This document shows, piece after piece, positions 52,111 to 61,533 of a stretch of DNA of 64,000 nucleotides. Made by a program: the position numbers and the translations under genes. The notes under the pieces were generated by a model. The model searched no databases and was not told where the DNA came from. It worked only from the letters and a program-made list of their open reading frames with translations. The stretch lies in contig JAAZCQ010000016.1 of the NCBI GenBank assembly GCA_012513225.1, forward strand, positions 1 to 64,000. The letters run 5' to 3'. The first letter of the stretch is position 1; each line of letters begins with the position of its first letter. This DNA comes from Erysipelotrichaceae bacterium (GTDB lineage Bacteria > Bacillota_I > Bacilli_A > Erysipelotrichales > Erysipelotrichaceae).

Positions 52111-53371
52111 ATTTAAAGATAAGAAAGTATTAATATGGGGATTGGGATTAGAAGGTAATTCAACATATACTTTTATTAAAAATATACTTCCAGATCAGCA
52201 ATTATTTATTTGTGATAGAAATAAACCTGATCAATCTATGTTTAAAAATGATATTGTAATTGATGAAAAAGATTTGGATACTAGTGAGTATGATATTGTA
52301 ATGAAGGCTCCAGGAATTAAAGTGAAAAAAAATACTGGAAACATTAGTGGTCAAGCTCCGTTGTTTTTAAAATATTTTAAAGATAATGTCATTGGTGTAA
52401 CTGGTACAAAAGGTAAAAGTACTACTGCATCACTTATATATCATGTTTTGCAAGGAAAATTTTCTAATATTTATTTAGTAGGTAATATAGGAGTACCTTG
52501 TTTTGATATTCTAAAATTTATGACTTTAGATAGTATTGTTGTATTTGAAATTTCTTGTCATCAACTTGAATTTTCAACATCTTCTCCATATATAGGTGTA
52601 CTTTTAAATTTATTTGAAGAACATTTAGATTTTTATGATAGTTATGAGCTTTATAAAAATGCAAAAAAACAAATTTATCTTAATCAAACAAATAATCAAA
52701 TGGCTATTATAAACTATGACATTATTAATGAAGTAGAAGATCCTGAAAGGTTTATGTGGATAAATAAAGATATATATGCTGATGGAAAAACACTTGTTAC
52801 ACCTTATGATAGTGTTACGATTAATGAAACAAGGTTAATAGGAAGTCATAATATGAGTAATTTAGCAGTTGTATACTATATAACTCATGTTTTATATGGA
52901 ATAACTAATGATATGTTTTTAGAAAGAGTTAAAACATTTAAGCCTTTACAACATAGACTTAGTTTTGTAGGAACATTTAACACTATTACATATGTAAATG
53001 ATTCAATATCAACAATTGGTCAATCTACTATTCAAGCAATAAAAAGTTTAGACAATGTTTCAACTGTATTAATTGGTGGATATGAAAGAAATATAGATTA
53101 TAGTGAATTAATTAGTTTTTTAAAAAATGTGGAAATTGATAATATTATTTTAATGTATAAAACGGGTAAAAGAATTTTAGGTAGTTTAGATGAAACAAAG
53201 GCAAAAGTATATTATGTTGATGATTTAAAAGAAGCAGTTAAGCTAGCTAAAACAATTACTAAAAGAAATAAAATATGTTTATTATCTCCTGCTGCAGCAA
53301 GTTTTGGACATTTTAAAAACTTTGAAGAAAGAGGTAATATATTTAGTGATTTAGTAAGGTTAGATTATTAA
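52088..53371 (+). CDS. murD2: MurD2-type ligase: adds L-glutamate to UDP-MurNAc-L-Ala
   Basis: 427 aa. Mur ligase with P-loop GVTGTKGKSTT (G106-S111), GSHNMSNLA, LQHRLSFVG and LLSPAAASFGHFKNFEERG. Ordinary MurD has NDSKATN, whose Lys contacts D-Glu; here it reads NDSISTIGQ (Ile307 in place of Lys). That change and the adjacent murL point to the L-Glu-using MurD2. The start is ATG 52088 behind GGAG; the frame reaches 52073 but that codon precedes the ribosome site. Stop overlaps recJ by one base. Confidence 0.85.
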   Translation: MLENLVDEFKDKKVLIWGLGLEGNSTYTFIKNILPDQQLFICDRNKPDQSMFKNDIVIDEKDLDTSEYDIVMKAPGIKVKKNTGNISGQAPLFLKYFKDNVIGVTGTKGKSTTASLIYHVLQGKFSNIYLVGNIGVPCFDILKFMTLDSIVVFEISCHQLEFSTSSPYIGVLLNLFEEHLDFYDSYELYKNAKKQIYLNQTNNQMAIINYDIINEVEDPERFMWINKDIYADGKTLVTPYDSVTINETRLIGSHNMSNLAVVYYITHVLYGITNDMFLERVKTFKPLQHRLSFVGTFNTITYVNDSISTIGQSTIQAIKSLDNVSTVLIGGYERNIDYSELISFLKNVEIDNIILMYKTGKRILGSLDETKAKVYYVDDLKEAVKLAKTITKRNKICLLSPAAASFGHFKNFEERGNIFSDLVRLDY

Positions 53372-54942
53372 TGAAATATAAATATATTAAGTTAGATAAT
53401 TTAGATAACGGATTAAATAATCTTATAAATAGTGTAATAAATTATAATGAATTAACAATAGGTCAAATTAATGACATTTTAAAAAGTGATTTACATTTAT
53501 CTTTTTGTAATGATAAATGTGTTATAGATGCAGTAGATAGGATAAGTCAAGCAAAAGCAAATAAAGAAAAGATTTTTATTGCAGGAGATTATGATGCTGA
53601 TGGTATTTGTGCTACTACAATTATTAAAGATTCTTTGGATAAATATGGGGTGGAATCAGGTTATTATATTCCTAATAGATTCACAGAAGGTTATGGATTA
53701 AATAGTGAAAGAGTAAATCAAGCATATCAAAAAGGGTATTCTTTGATTATTACCGTAGATAATGGTGTCAAAGCTAATGATGCAATAAATAAAGCAAAGA
53801 GTCTAGGGATGGATGTTATAGTTAGTGATCATCATCAAATTGAAGAAAATGTAAATGCGGATATACTTGTGCATCCAGATTATATGGATGATAGGTTTGA
53901 AGGTTTGTGTGGTGCAGGTGTAGCATTACAAATTTCAAGAAAATTGATAGGAAATGATGAATTTCATACTACTTTAGCTTGTATAGCAACTATAGGAGAT
54001 ATGATGAGTCTTTTTAAGGAAAATAGAACTATAGTTAAACATGGACTTAAAATATTAAATACACATAAATATACAATATTTGATGTATTGATAGATTCAA
54101 ATAATAAAGTTATTACTTCTAGTGACATTGCATTTAAGCTTGTTCCAAAGCTAAATGCAATGGGAAGACTTCAAGAATTAGGAAATCCAAATGATATAAT
54201 TCGCTATTATTTTTTAAGTAATGATATTAAAGAAAAAATAATAATGAAGGATAATATTATAAATATTAATAAACAAAGACAATATTTAAGTAAAAAAATG
54301 TATGAAAAAGCTATTACTCTAATGGAAAATGAACCTTTCATTATTATTGAAAGTGAAGATTTTCATGAAGGAATAGTTGGACTTGTTGCTGGTAAATTAT
54401 CAAATACATTTAATAAACCAACAATAGTTTTTAATAATAACAATGGAATTTTAAAAGGCAGTGGAAGAAGCATAAAGGGATTTGATTTATATGGTTTTTT
54501 AAGTGAAGGCTTTAATGAGCTAATAAATTTTGGTGGACACAGTCAGGCTGTAGGATTATCTTTAGATTATAATGACTATTTAAAATTTAAAAATAAGGTA
54601 CTTAAAAAATATAAAGATATTTCTGTAAAAGATATTAAAGATATTGCTTATTTAATTAGTGAAAATAGTTTATTTATAGATGATGTTTTAGAATTAGATT
54701 ATTTAGAGCCTTATGGACAAGGTTTGAAAATGCCTGAATTTGCAATTACTGATTTAAAAGTTAAAGATTTTAATATATTAAAGAATAAATATCCTAAATA
54801 TAAATTTAATAATTTTGAAGCTATTTCTTTTAATGAAAATATTGTAGCTATTGAAAATCCAAAATTAATTATTGGAAGTATTTCTATAAATGATTTTAGA
54901 GGTAAACAAGTAATATCTATGAATATTAAAGATATAGAATAA
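53371..54942 (+). CDS. recJ: Single-strand exonuclease RecJ, short form
   Basis: 523 aa, somewhat shorter than usual. DHH-family motifs: IAGDYDADGICATTI, TVDNGVKA, VSDHHQIEE; DHHA1 motif GSGRSIKGFDLYGFL and FGGHSQAVGLSL. A 5'-3' exonuclease on single-stranded DNA in recombination and repair. It starts in the TAATG overlap with the Mur ligase, an unusual partner. Confidence 0.88.
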   Translation: MKYKYIKLDNLDNGLNNLINSVINYNELTIGQINDILKSDLHLSFCNDKCVIDAVDRISQAKANKEKIFIAGDYDADGICATTIIKDSLDKYGVESGYYIPNRFTEGYGLNSERVNQAYQKGYSLIITVDNGVKANDAINKAKSLGMDVIVSDHHQIEENVNADILVHPDYMDDRFEGLCGAGVALQISRKLIGNDEFHTTLACIATIGDMMSLFKENRTIVKHGLKILNTHKYTIFDVLIDSNNKVITSSDIAFKLVPKLNAMGRLQELGNPNDIIRYYFLSNDIKEKIIMKDNIININKQRQYLSKKMYEKAITLMENEPFIIIESEDFHEGIVGLVAGKLSNTFNKPTIVFNNNNGILKGSGRSIKGFDLYGFLSEGFNELINFGGHSQAVGLSLDYNDYLKFKNKVLKKYKDISVKDIKDIAYLISENSLFIDDVLELDYLEPYGQGLKMPEFAITDLKVKDFNILKNKYPKYKFNNFEAISFNENIVAIENPKLIIGSISINDFRGKQVISMNIKDIE

Positions 54943-54987
54943 TTTAGTATAATATTGTATAATTACTCTATTATTTAGGAGGCATTC

Positions 54988-55500
54988 ATGGATTTAAAAA
55001 AATATATTGCTAGTGTACAAGATTTTCCACAAGAAGGGGTATTATTTAGAGATATAACTCCATTAATGGAGAATGGAGAAGCGTTTCATTATGCTACAAA
55101 AATGATGGAAGAATACGCAAAAAAGTTAAATGTTGATGTAATTGTTGGTCCAGAAAGTAGAGGTTTTATTTTTGGATGTCCAGTTGCATATTGCTTAAAT
55201 ATAGGTTTTGTACCTGTTAGAAAACCCGGTAAATTGCCAAGAAATACTATAAGTTGCGAATATGATCTAGAATATGGTACAAATGAATTACACATGCATG
55301 AAGATTCAATAAAAAAAGGACAAAGAGTTCTTATTATTGATGATTTACTTGCTACAGGAGGTACAGTAAAGGCAACCATAAATTTAGTTAATAAAATGGG
55401 TGGAGATGTTGTAGGATGTGCTTTCTTAATTGAACTAGAAGATTTAAAAGGCAGAGAATTATTAGAAGGATATGATGTTTATTCAATAGTTACTTACTAA
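54988..55500 (+). CDS. apt: Adenine phosphoribosyltransferase
   Basis: 170 aa. Salvages adenine to AMP with PRPP. PRPP motif [17 protein letters not shown], start [21 protein letters not shown], and [11 protein letters not shown]. The apt-rel order is common in Firmicutes. AGGAGG precedes ATG; TATAAT boxes at 54948 and 54958 may be its own promoter. Confidence 0.95.
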   Translation: MDLKKYIASVQDFPQEGVLFRDITPLMENGEAFHYATKMMEEYAKKLNVDVIVGPESRGFIFGCPVAYCLNIGFVPVRKPGKLPRNTISCEYDLEYGTNELHMHEDSIKKGQRVLIIDDLLATGGTVKATINLVNKMGGDVVGCAFLIELEDLKGRELLEGYDVYSIVTY

Positions 55501-55523
55501 ACCGAAGAAATACTTCGGTTTTT
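55501..55523 (+). terminator. Terminator between apt and rel
   Basis: ACCGAAG (55501-55507), loop AAATA, CTTCGGT (55513-55519), then T's. The short distance to rel suggests partial read-through. Confidence 0.7.
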
Positions 55524-55544
55524 ATGAAAAGGAGGTGTATTTAT

Positions 55545-57749
55545 ATGGTTGAAATCCAAAAAGTTGGAGCAGAAGATGTATTAAATGAAGCAAAGCAATA
55601 TTTAAATAAACCAGAAAACCTTTCTCTTATAGAGAAAGCTTTGAACTATGCAAATGAACATCATGCAGGTCAATTTAGAAGAAGTGGTGAACCGTATATA
55701 ATACATCTTTGGAATGTTGGATATATTTTGGCAACACTAAGAGTAGGTCCTAAAACAATATGTGCTGGTTTATTGCATGATGTAATTGAGGATTGTGGTG
55801 TAAGCAAAGAACAGCTAACTTTAGATTTTGATGCTGAAATTGCAGAGCTAGTTGAAAGTGTTACTAAAATAGGTAATATAAAGTTTAAAGATGCAAAAGA
55901 ATATCAAGCAGCTAATCATAGAAAAATATTTATTGCAATGGCAAAAGATGTAAGAGTAATCATTATTAAGCTAGTAGATAGATTACATAATATGAGAACT
56001 CTTCAACATATGTCTGAGGATAAGCAAAAAAGGATAGCTAATGAAACTCTTGATGTATATGCACCAATTGCACATAGATTAGGTATTAGTGAAATTAAAA
56101 ATGAATTGGAAGATTTAAGCTTTTTATATTTAAATCCTGATGAATATAGAAGAATTGCTCATCTTGTTGAAGTTAAAAAAAGTGAAAGAGATGAGATGGT
56201 CAAAAAAATGATAGAAGATATAAGTACTATGTTAACTGAAAATAATCTAAAATTTAGAATATTTGGAAGAAGTAAACATTTATATAGTATTTATAGGAAG
56301 ATGACAACTAAAAACAAAAGATTTGAAGAAATATTAGATCTTTTAGCAATAAGAATAGTCACAGAAACTGAATTAAATTGTTATGAAATATTAGGCTATA
56401 TACACGCACAATACAGACCAATACCGGGTCGTTTAAAAGATTATATTGCTATGCCTAAAATGAACATGTATCAATCATTACATACAACTATTGTTGGTGA
56501 TTTAGGTAGTATATTTGAAATTCAAATTAGAACCGAACAAATGGATAGTATAGCTGAAAGGGGAATTGCTGCTCATTGGAGATATAAAGAAGGGTCAAAA
56601 TATGATGCTAATAAAGAGCAAAAAGAAATAGAAGAAAAACTAAGTTGGTTTAAAGAATTTACAGTTCTTACTGATGAAAATGAAAATGAAAATCCAACTG
56701 AGTATATGGAAACACTTACTAAAGATATTTTTGAAGCAAACGTTTATGTAATGACACCAAAAGGAAAAGTAATTGATTTGCCAAATGGTTCTACACCTAT
56801 AGATTTTGCTTATAGAATACATACAGATGTTGGTCATTCTGCAGTAGGGGCTATAGTAAATGATGCTTTAGTTCCTTTAAATACAACACTAAAAACAGGT
56901 GATGTAATACAAATTAGAACAAGTAAGCAAATAAGCGGACCTAGTAAAGACTGGTTAAAATTTGTTAAAACAAATCAAGCGAAAAATAAAATTAAAAACT
57001 TTTTAGCTAAAAAAGAAATTGAAAAAAGAAAAGAAAAAGTTGAAGAAGGAGAAAAAATTTTAGCTGATGAATTAAAGAAAAGAGGTTTTGAGGTTAAGGA
57101 ATATTTGGACAAAAAGAAACTTGAACCTATTTTTAGCCATTTTCAAGTTGATAATTATGTGGATTTAATGTATGGAATAGCAGTTAAATCAATTAATCAA
57201 ACTACAGTAGTAGAAAAAGTTACAAATCAAAAAAGGCCTATAATGGATTCTGAATTTATTAGCAAACTAATGAATAAAGAACCTACAAAAAAACAGGTTT
57301 CTAGTAGAAATGGTTTAAAAGTAGAAGGTATAGACTCTATGATGATGTCATTATCACAATGTTGTCGTCCAGTATATGGAGATGAAATTATTGGCTATAT
57401 TACAAAAGGACAAGGAGTTAAAGTTCATAGGAAAAATTGTCCTAATGTAATTGGGTTAAAACGAAGATTAATTAATGTTGAATGGGATGAAAATGTCAAA
57501 GATATTAAATATGATTCTAATGTTATAGTAATTGCAAGAGACAGAAACTTTTTACTGACTGATATTGTAACAGTAATATCTCAATATAAAGGGCAATTAA
57601 AATTAATTAATTCTGCAGTAAATCAAGAAGATTTAACCACAACAACAAAAATGACTTTACAAGTAAGTGACTTAGAACATTTAAATATTATATGTAGCAA
57701 TCTTAGAAAGGTTGATAGTGTTATTAGTGTTGAAAGAATGTTTGTTTAG
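55545..57749 (+). CDS. rel: Bifunctional (p)ppGpp synthetase/hydrolase Rel
   Basis: 734 aa. Hydrolase HD domain (HAGQFRRSGEPYIIH; GLLHDVIED), synthetase (FGRSKHLYSIYRKM; RLKDYIAMPKMNMYQSLHT; EIQIRTEQMD), TGS, a zinc-finger-like C-terminal region (SLSQCCRPVYGD) and an ACT domain. Makes and breaks the stringent-response alarmone. ATG 55545 follows AAAGGAGG; the frame extends upstream to 55524 without use. The hisS promoter lies in its last codons. Confidence 0.95.
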   Translation: MVEIQKVGAEDVLNEAKQYLNKPENLSLIEKALNYANEHHAGQFRRSGEPYIIHLWNVGYILATLRVGPKTICAGLLHDVIEDCGVSKEQLTLDFDAEIAELVESVTKIGNIKFKDAKEYQAANHRKIFIAMAKDVRVIIIKLVDRLHNMRTLQHMSEDKQKRIANETLDVYAPIAHRLGISEIKNELEDLSFLYLNPDEYRRIAHLVEVKKSERDEMVKKMIEDISTMLTENNLKFRIFGRSKHLYSIYRKMTTKNKRFEEILDLLAIRIVTETELNCYEILGYIHAQYRPIPGRLKDYIAMPKMNMYQSLHTTIVGDLGSIFEIQIRTEQMDSIAERGIAAHWRYKEGSKYDANKEQKEIEEKLSWFKEFTVLTDENENENPTEYMETLTKDIFEANVYVMTPKGKVIDLPNGSTPIDFAYRIHTDVGHSAVGAIVNDALVPLNTTLKTGDVIQIRTSKQISGPSKDWLKFVKTNQAKNKIKNFLAKKEIEKRKEKVEEGEKILADELKKRGFEVKEYLDKKKLEPIFSHFQVDNYVDLMYGIAVKSINQTTVVEKVTNQKRPIMDSEFISKLMNKEPTKKQVSSRNGLKVEGIDSMMMSLSQCCRPVYGDEIIGYITKGQGVKVHRKNCPNVIGLKRRLINVEWDENVKDIKYDSNVIVIARDRNFLLTDIVTVISQYKGQLKLINSAVNQEDLTTTTKMTLQVSDLEHLNIICSNLRKVDSVISVERMFV

Positions 57750-57758
57750 TTTTATAAT
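57730..57758 (+). promoter_or_regulatory. Promoter of the T-box-hisS-aspS unit
   Basis: TTGAAA (57730-57735), 17 bp, TATAAT (57753-57758). The -35 is inside the end of rel. Transcription should begin near 57765, just before the T-box. Confidence 0.75.
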
Positions 57759-57774
57759 AAATACATAAATTCTA

Positions 57775-57978
57775 AGAAAAAGAGGTTAATTAAGTGTTAT
57801 TATAGAGAACTAGTGGCTGGTGGAAATTAGTATAATATTTAATTAATTGACACTTTTGAGAAGTTGTTTTGAATAAAGTAGAAACAATCGTTTACCGCGT
57901 TAAGGTATTAAGTGCATCATTTGTATATGATGAACTAAGGTGGCAACGCGTACATACGTCCTTAGACAGGACGTTTTT
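57775..57978 (+). ncRNA. T-box riboswitch of hisS-aspS with overlapping GAC/CAC specifier
   Basis: Stem I has AGAGA and GGCTGGTGGAAA (57805-57826). The specifier region reads GACAC at 57849-57853, five bases before GAG. The T-box core AAGGTGGCAACGCG is at 57937-57950. The terminator is ACGTCCT (57956-57962) with AGGACGT (57968-57974), then T's. Uncharged tRNA pairs with the specifier and core and prevents termination. GACAC holds both GAC (Asp) and CAC (His). The core TGGC would pair with a G73-CCA end, as in tRNA-Asp. Confidence 0.85.
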
Positions 57979-57996
57979 ATTTTAAGGAGGAACAAA

Positions 57997-59268
57997 ATGA
58001 ACATACAAACACCAAGAGGAACCTATGACATACTACCAAATGAAATAAGTAAATGGCACCAAATGGAAACATTAATTAGAACTGTATGTGATTTATATGA
58101 CTATAAGGAGATTAGAACTCCTATATTTGAAGATACAAAAGTATTTAAAAGAGAAAATGATAGTTCTGATATGGTAAATAAGGAAATGTATACATTTAAT
58201 ATGGGAAATGATTCGTTTACATTAAGACCAGAAGGAACTGCAGGTGTAATAAGATCTTTTGTACAAAATAAATTATATGGATCTATGGAATTACCGGCTA
58301 AATTATATTATATGGGAGAGATGTTTAGACATGAAAGACCTCAAAAAGGAAGGCAAAGGCAATTTAATCAATTTGGAATAGAAAATATAGGAGCTAAGAA
58401 TCCTATAATTGATGCTGAAGTAATAGCTTTAGGTTACAGTATTGTAAAATCTTTGGGTATTGATAGTGTTAAAGTTTTGATAAATACATTAGGAGATGAT
58501 GAATCAAGAAAAAAATATAAAGATGTTCTAAAAGAGCACTTCAAGGATTCAATTAATGATCTTTGTGCGGATTGTAAAAAAAGATATGAGCTAAATCCAT
58601 TAAGAATTCTAGATTGTAAGATTGATCATAATCATGAATCAATAAAAAATGCACCATCATTAGAAGATTCTCTTAATCATGAATCTAAGAAATATTTTGA
58701 AGAAGTATTAAATGCTTTAGATGCATTGGATATCCCATATGAAGTTGATGATAAATTAGTTCGTGGACTTGATTATTATACACATACTGTATTTGAAGTG
58801 ATTAGTACTCATAAGGATTCAGGTTCACAATCTACCATATTTGGTGGAGGTAGATATGATAATCTTGTTGATTATTTTGGAGGGCCTACAATGAGTGGTG
58901 TTGGCTTTGCGATTGGATTAGAAAGATTACTTATTCTTGCAAATTCAGAAGGCTATGAATTTGAGGATGAAAACTATTTAGATGTATATATAATTGCTTT
59001 AGAAAATACTGGCTATTTCCCATTAGAAATCGCAACTTTATGTAGAGCTAATGGATTTAAAACTGAATTTAATGTAGTAGAAAGATCTATGAAATCTCAA
59101 TTTAAATCAGCAGATAGAAAAAATGCTAAAAATATAATAATAATTGGTGAAGATGAAGTTAAAAATAATGAAGTGACTATTAAAAATATTAAATCTAAAA
59201 CACAAGTGAAAATTAGTGTAACTGAAATTATAAACCAACTGGATGTATTTAGTGAAGGAGAAGAGTAA
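57997..59268 (+). CDS. hisS: Histidyl-tRNA synthetase
   Basis: 423 aa, class II. Motif 1 near PIFEDTKVFKRE, motif 2 MFRHERPQKGRQRQFNQFGIE, histidine-A motif RGLDYYTHTVFEV, motif 3 GFAIGLERLL. The frame extends into the T-box, but ATG 57997 follows AAGGAGG. Stop overlaps aspS by one base. Confidence 0.96.
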   Translation: MNIQTPRGTYDILPNEISKWHQMETLIRTVCDLYDYKEIRTPIFEDTKVFKRENDSSDMVNKEMYTFNMGNDSFTLRPEGTAGVIRSFVQNKLYGSMELPAKLYYMGEMFRHERPQKGRQRQFNQFGIENIGAKNPIIDAEVIALGYSIVKSLGIDSVKVLINTLGDDESRKKYKDVLKEHFKDSINDLCADCKKRYELNPLRILDCKIDHNHESIKNAPSLEDSLNHESKKYFEEVLNALDALDIPYEVDDKLVRGLDYYTHTVFEVISTHKDSGSQSTIFGGGRYDNLVDYFGGPTMSGVGFAIGLERLLILANSEGYEFEDENYLDVYIIALENTGYFPLEIATLCRANGFKTEFNVVERSMKSQFKSADRKNAKNIIIIGEDEVKNNEVTIKNIKSKTQVKISVTEIINQLDVFSEGEE

Positions 59269-61004
59269 TGGAAAGAACTTGTAGCAATGGGAGTTTAAAT
59301 ATAAGTGATGTAAATAAAGAAGTCACTTTAATAGGGTGGGTTTCAAAAAGAAGAAATTTAGGATCTTTAGTTTTTATAGATTTAAGAGATTATACAGGTA
59401 TTACACAAGTGGTATTTGATGAATTAATGGAAGATAAAGTTAAAGATGTTCGAAATGAATTTGTTCTTCAAGTAAAAGGAATAGTACTTGAAAGAAAAGA
59501 TAAGAATCCAAAACTTAAAACAGGAGAAATAGAAGTAAAAGCTAATGAAGTAATTATTATCAATAAAGCCAAAACTACACCAATGTTAATACAAGATGAA
59601 ACTGATGCTTTAGAAGATACTAGGCTTAAATATAGGTATTTAGATTTAAGAAGAAATAATTTGCAAAATAATTTAAGATTGAGACACCAAGTTTGTATGA
59701 TAACTAGGAACCATTTATCAGATGAAGGATTTATTGAAGTAGAAACACCAATTCTTTGTAAGTCAACTCCTGAAGGAGCTAGAGATTATTTAGTTCCAAG
59801 CAGATTGTTTAAAGGAAATTTTTATGCTCTACCACAATCACCTCAATTATATAAACAATTACTTATGATAGGAGGAGTAGAAAAGTATTTTCAAATCGCA
59901 AGATGTTTTAGAGATGAAGATTTAAGGGCTGATAGACAACCTGAATTTACTCAAATTGATATTGAAATGTCGTTTGTTGAGGAAGAAGATATTTGGCTAA
60001 TGGTTGAAGGTTTAATGAAAAAAATATTTAAGGAAATAAAAGGTATAGATTTAAAACCGTTTTTAAGATTGCCTTATGATGAGTGTATAAAACGATTTGG
60101 TAGTGATAAACCTGATTTAAGGTTTGATTTAGAATTAAATGATATAACAGAAATATTTAATAAAACAGAATTTACTATATTTAAAAATATAATAAATTCT
60201 AATGGAAAAATAAATTGTATTGTTGCAAAAGACCAAGCAGCTAATTACTCCAGAAAAGATTTAGATAAACTTCAAGATTTTGTAAAAATATATAATGCGA
60301 AAGCATTATCTTATTTAAAATATAATAATAAAGAAATTACTGGAAGTATTGCAAAAGTAATTAGTCAAGATGAAAAGTCACAGCTAATAGAAAAATTAAA
60401 ATTAGAAAATAATGATTTAGTTTTAATAGTAGCAGCAGAAGATAATATTTCTAATATTTCACTAGGTGCATTAAGAAATAAATTGGGACATGATTTAAAT
60501 TTAATTGATAAAGAAAAATTTGAATTTTTATGGGTAACTGACTTTCCTATGTTTGAATATTCTAAAGAAGAAAATCGATATGTAGCTGCACATCACCCAT
60601 TTACTTCAATTAAAAAGGAATATGAAGATAAATTGTTTAGTGATCCTGCAAGTGTATATTCTAGAGCATACGATCTAGTTTTAAATGGATATGAATTATT
60701 AAGTGGCTCAATTAGAATACATGATCAAGAGTTACAAGCCAAAGTATTTAAAGCAATAGGGATAAGTGAGCAAGAAGCTAAAGATAGATTTGGGTTCTTT
60801 CTAGAAGCGTTTAATTATGGAACTCCTCCTCATGGTGGTGTTGGTATTGGATTAGAACGATTAATAATGATATTAGCTGGTACTGAAAATATAAGAGATG
60901 TAGTTGCTTTTCCTAAAACAGCTAGTGCAGCTGATTTAATGAGTGAGGCACCAAATAAGGTAGATACAATTCAATTAGATGAGTTAGGAATTAAACTTAA
61001 ATAG
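59268..61004 (+). CDS. aspS: Aspartyl-tRNA synthetase
   Basis: 578 aa, bacterial type with an OB-fold anticodon domain, class II motifs (RCFRDEDLRADRQPEFTQID; GGVGIGLERLIMIL) and the inserted GAD domain. Charges tRNA-Asp. Translationally coupled to hisS and under the same T-box. Confidence 0.96.
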   Translation: MERTCSNGSLNISDVNKEVTLIGWVSKRRNLGSLVFIDLRDYTGITQVVFDELMEDKVKDVRNEFVLQVKGIVLERKDKNPKLKTGEIEVKANEVIIINKAKTTPMLIQDETDALEDTRLKYRYLDLRRNNLQNNLRLRHQVCMITRNHLSDEGFIEVETPILCKSTPEGARDYLVPSRLFKGNFYALPQSPQLYKQLLMIGGVEKYFQIARCFRDEDLRADRQPEFTQIDIEMSFVEEEDIWLMVEGLMKKIFKEIKGIDLKPFLRLPYDECIKRFGSDKPDLRFDLELNDITEIFNKTEFTIFKNIINSNGKINCIVAKDQAANYSRKDLDKLQDFVKIYNAKALSYLKYNNKEITGSIAKVISQDEKSQLIEKLKLENNDLVLIVAAEDNISNISLGALRNKLGHDLNLIDKEKFEFLWVTDFPMFEYSKEENRYVAAHHPFTSIKKEYEDKLFSDPASVYSRAYDLVLNGYELLSGSIRIHDQELQAKVFKAIGISEQEAKDRFGFFLEAFNYGTPPHGGVGIGLERLIMILAGTENIRDVVAFPKTASAADLMSEAPNKVDTIQLDELGIKLK

Positions 61005-61038
61005 TTAAGCTATAACAATTTAAATTAAATACAGTTAT

Positions 61039-61046
61039 GTTATAAT
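61039..61046 (+). promoter_or_regulatory. Extended -10 promoter of the candidate 6S RNA
   Basis: TATAAT at 61041-61046 preceded by TGT (extended -10). No strong -35. Start expected at 61052-61053, exactly where the RNA's closing stem begins. Confidence 0.55.
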
Positions 61047-61052
61047 AAAAAT

Positions 61053-61205
61053 ACCAAAAGGGAACAATATATTTCCTACAATTTGATATACGGGAAGTTT
61101 AAAGTTATTGTTTTGTGTTGAATACCTTGTTTACTAGGGATCCTTATAAACAATACACACATCCCACCTAGACATACTAGGGACATATCACCCTTTTGGT
61201 TTTTA
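61053..61205 (+). ncRNA. ssrS: Candidate 6S RNA
   Basis: About 150 nt. ACCAAAAGGG (61053-61062) pairs perfectly with CCCTTTTGGT (61191-61200), followed by T's. Inside, TTCCTA pairs with TAGGGA, then a wide internal loop. Beyond it TGTGT pairs with ACACA and TTGTTTA with TAAACAA at the tip. A long rod with a central bubble, its own promoter and position after aspS match 6S RNA of Firmicutes. 6S RNA binds sigma-A RNA polymerase as a promoter mimic. There is no ORF. Confidence 0.6.
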
Positions 61206-61211
61206 TTATTC

Positions 61212-61240
61212 TTGTAAACTAATATAAAAAAAGTTAGAAT
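61212..61240 (+). promoter_or_regulatory. Promoter of yneF
   Basis: TTGTAA (61212-61217), exactly 17 bp, TAGAAT (61235-61240). Start near 61247, leaving a very short leader with AGGTGGTG before the ATG. Confidence 0.55.
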
Positions 61241-61264
61241 AAATTATTAGATAGGTGGTGCAAT

Positions 61265-61477
61265 ATGAGTCAATTCTGGTCTTCAATTTTATATGTAATT
61301 TTAGGATTAGTAGTAGGTGGTGGCTTAGGCTTCTACTTTACTAAACAATATTTTGAAAAACAACTAAAAGAAAATCCTCCAATTAATGAAAAAATGATAA
61401 GAGCAATGTTTTTACAAATGGGTAGAAAACCATCTGAAGCTCAAATCAAACAAATTATGAAATCAATGGGACAATAA
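61265..61477 (+). CDS. yneF: YneF family (UPF0154) small membrane protein
   Basis: 70 aa. One N-terminal membrane helix with a glycine run (LYVILGLVVGGGLGFYF), then KQYFEKQLKENPPINEKMIRAM and a C-terminal helix (QMGRKPSEAQIKQIMKSM). Length and sequence match the conserved YneF family of Firmicutes; function unknown. Confidence 0.9.
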   Translation: MSQFWSSILYVILGLVVGGGLGFYFTKQYFEKQLKENPPINEKMIRAMFLQMGRKPSEAQIKQIMKSMGQ

Positions 61478-61503
61478 AACACATAAAATAAATAGGAAAA
61501 ACA

Positions 61504-61529
61504 CCTTATATTAATATATAAGGATTTTC
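61504..61529 (+). terminator. Weak terminator after yneF
   Basis: CCTTATAT (61504-61511), loop TAAT, ATATAAGG (61516-61523), then ATTTTCTTT. Confidence 0.45.
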
Positions 61530-61533
61530 TTTG

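Noticed and set aside
61053-61205. Structured RNA as a riboswitch for yneF
   Set aside because: yneF has its own promoter at 61212 beyond the RNA's terminator, so the RNA is a separate transcript.
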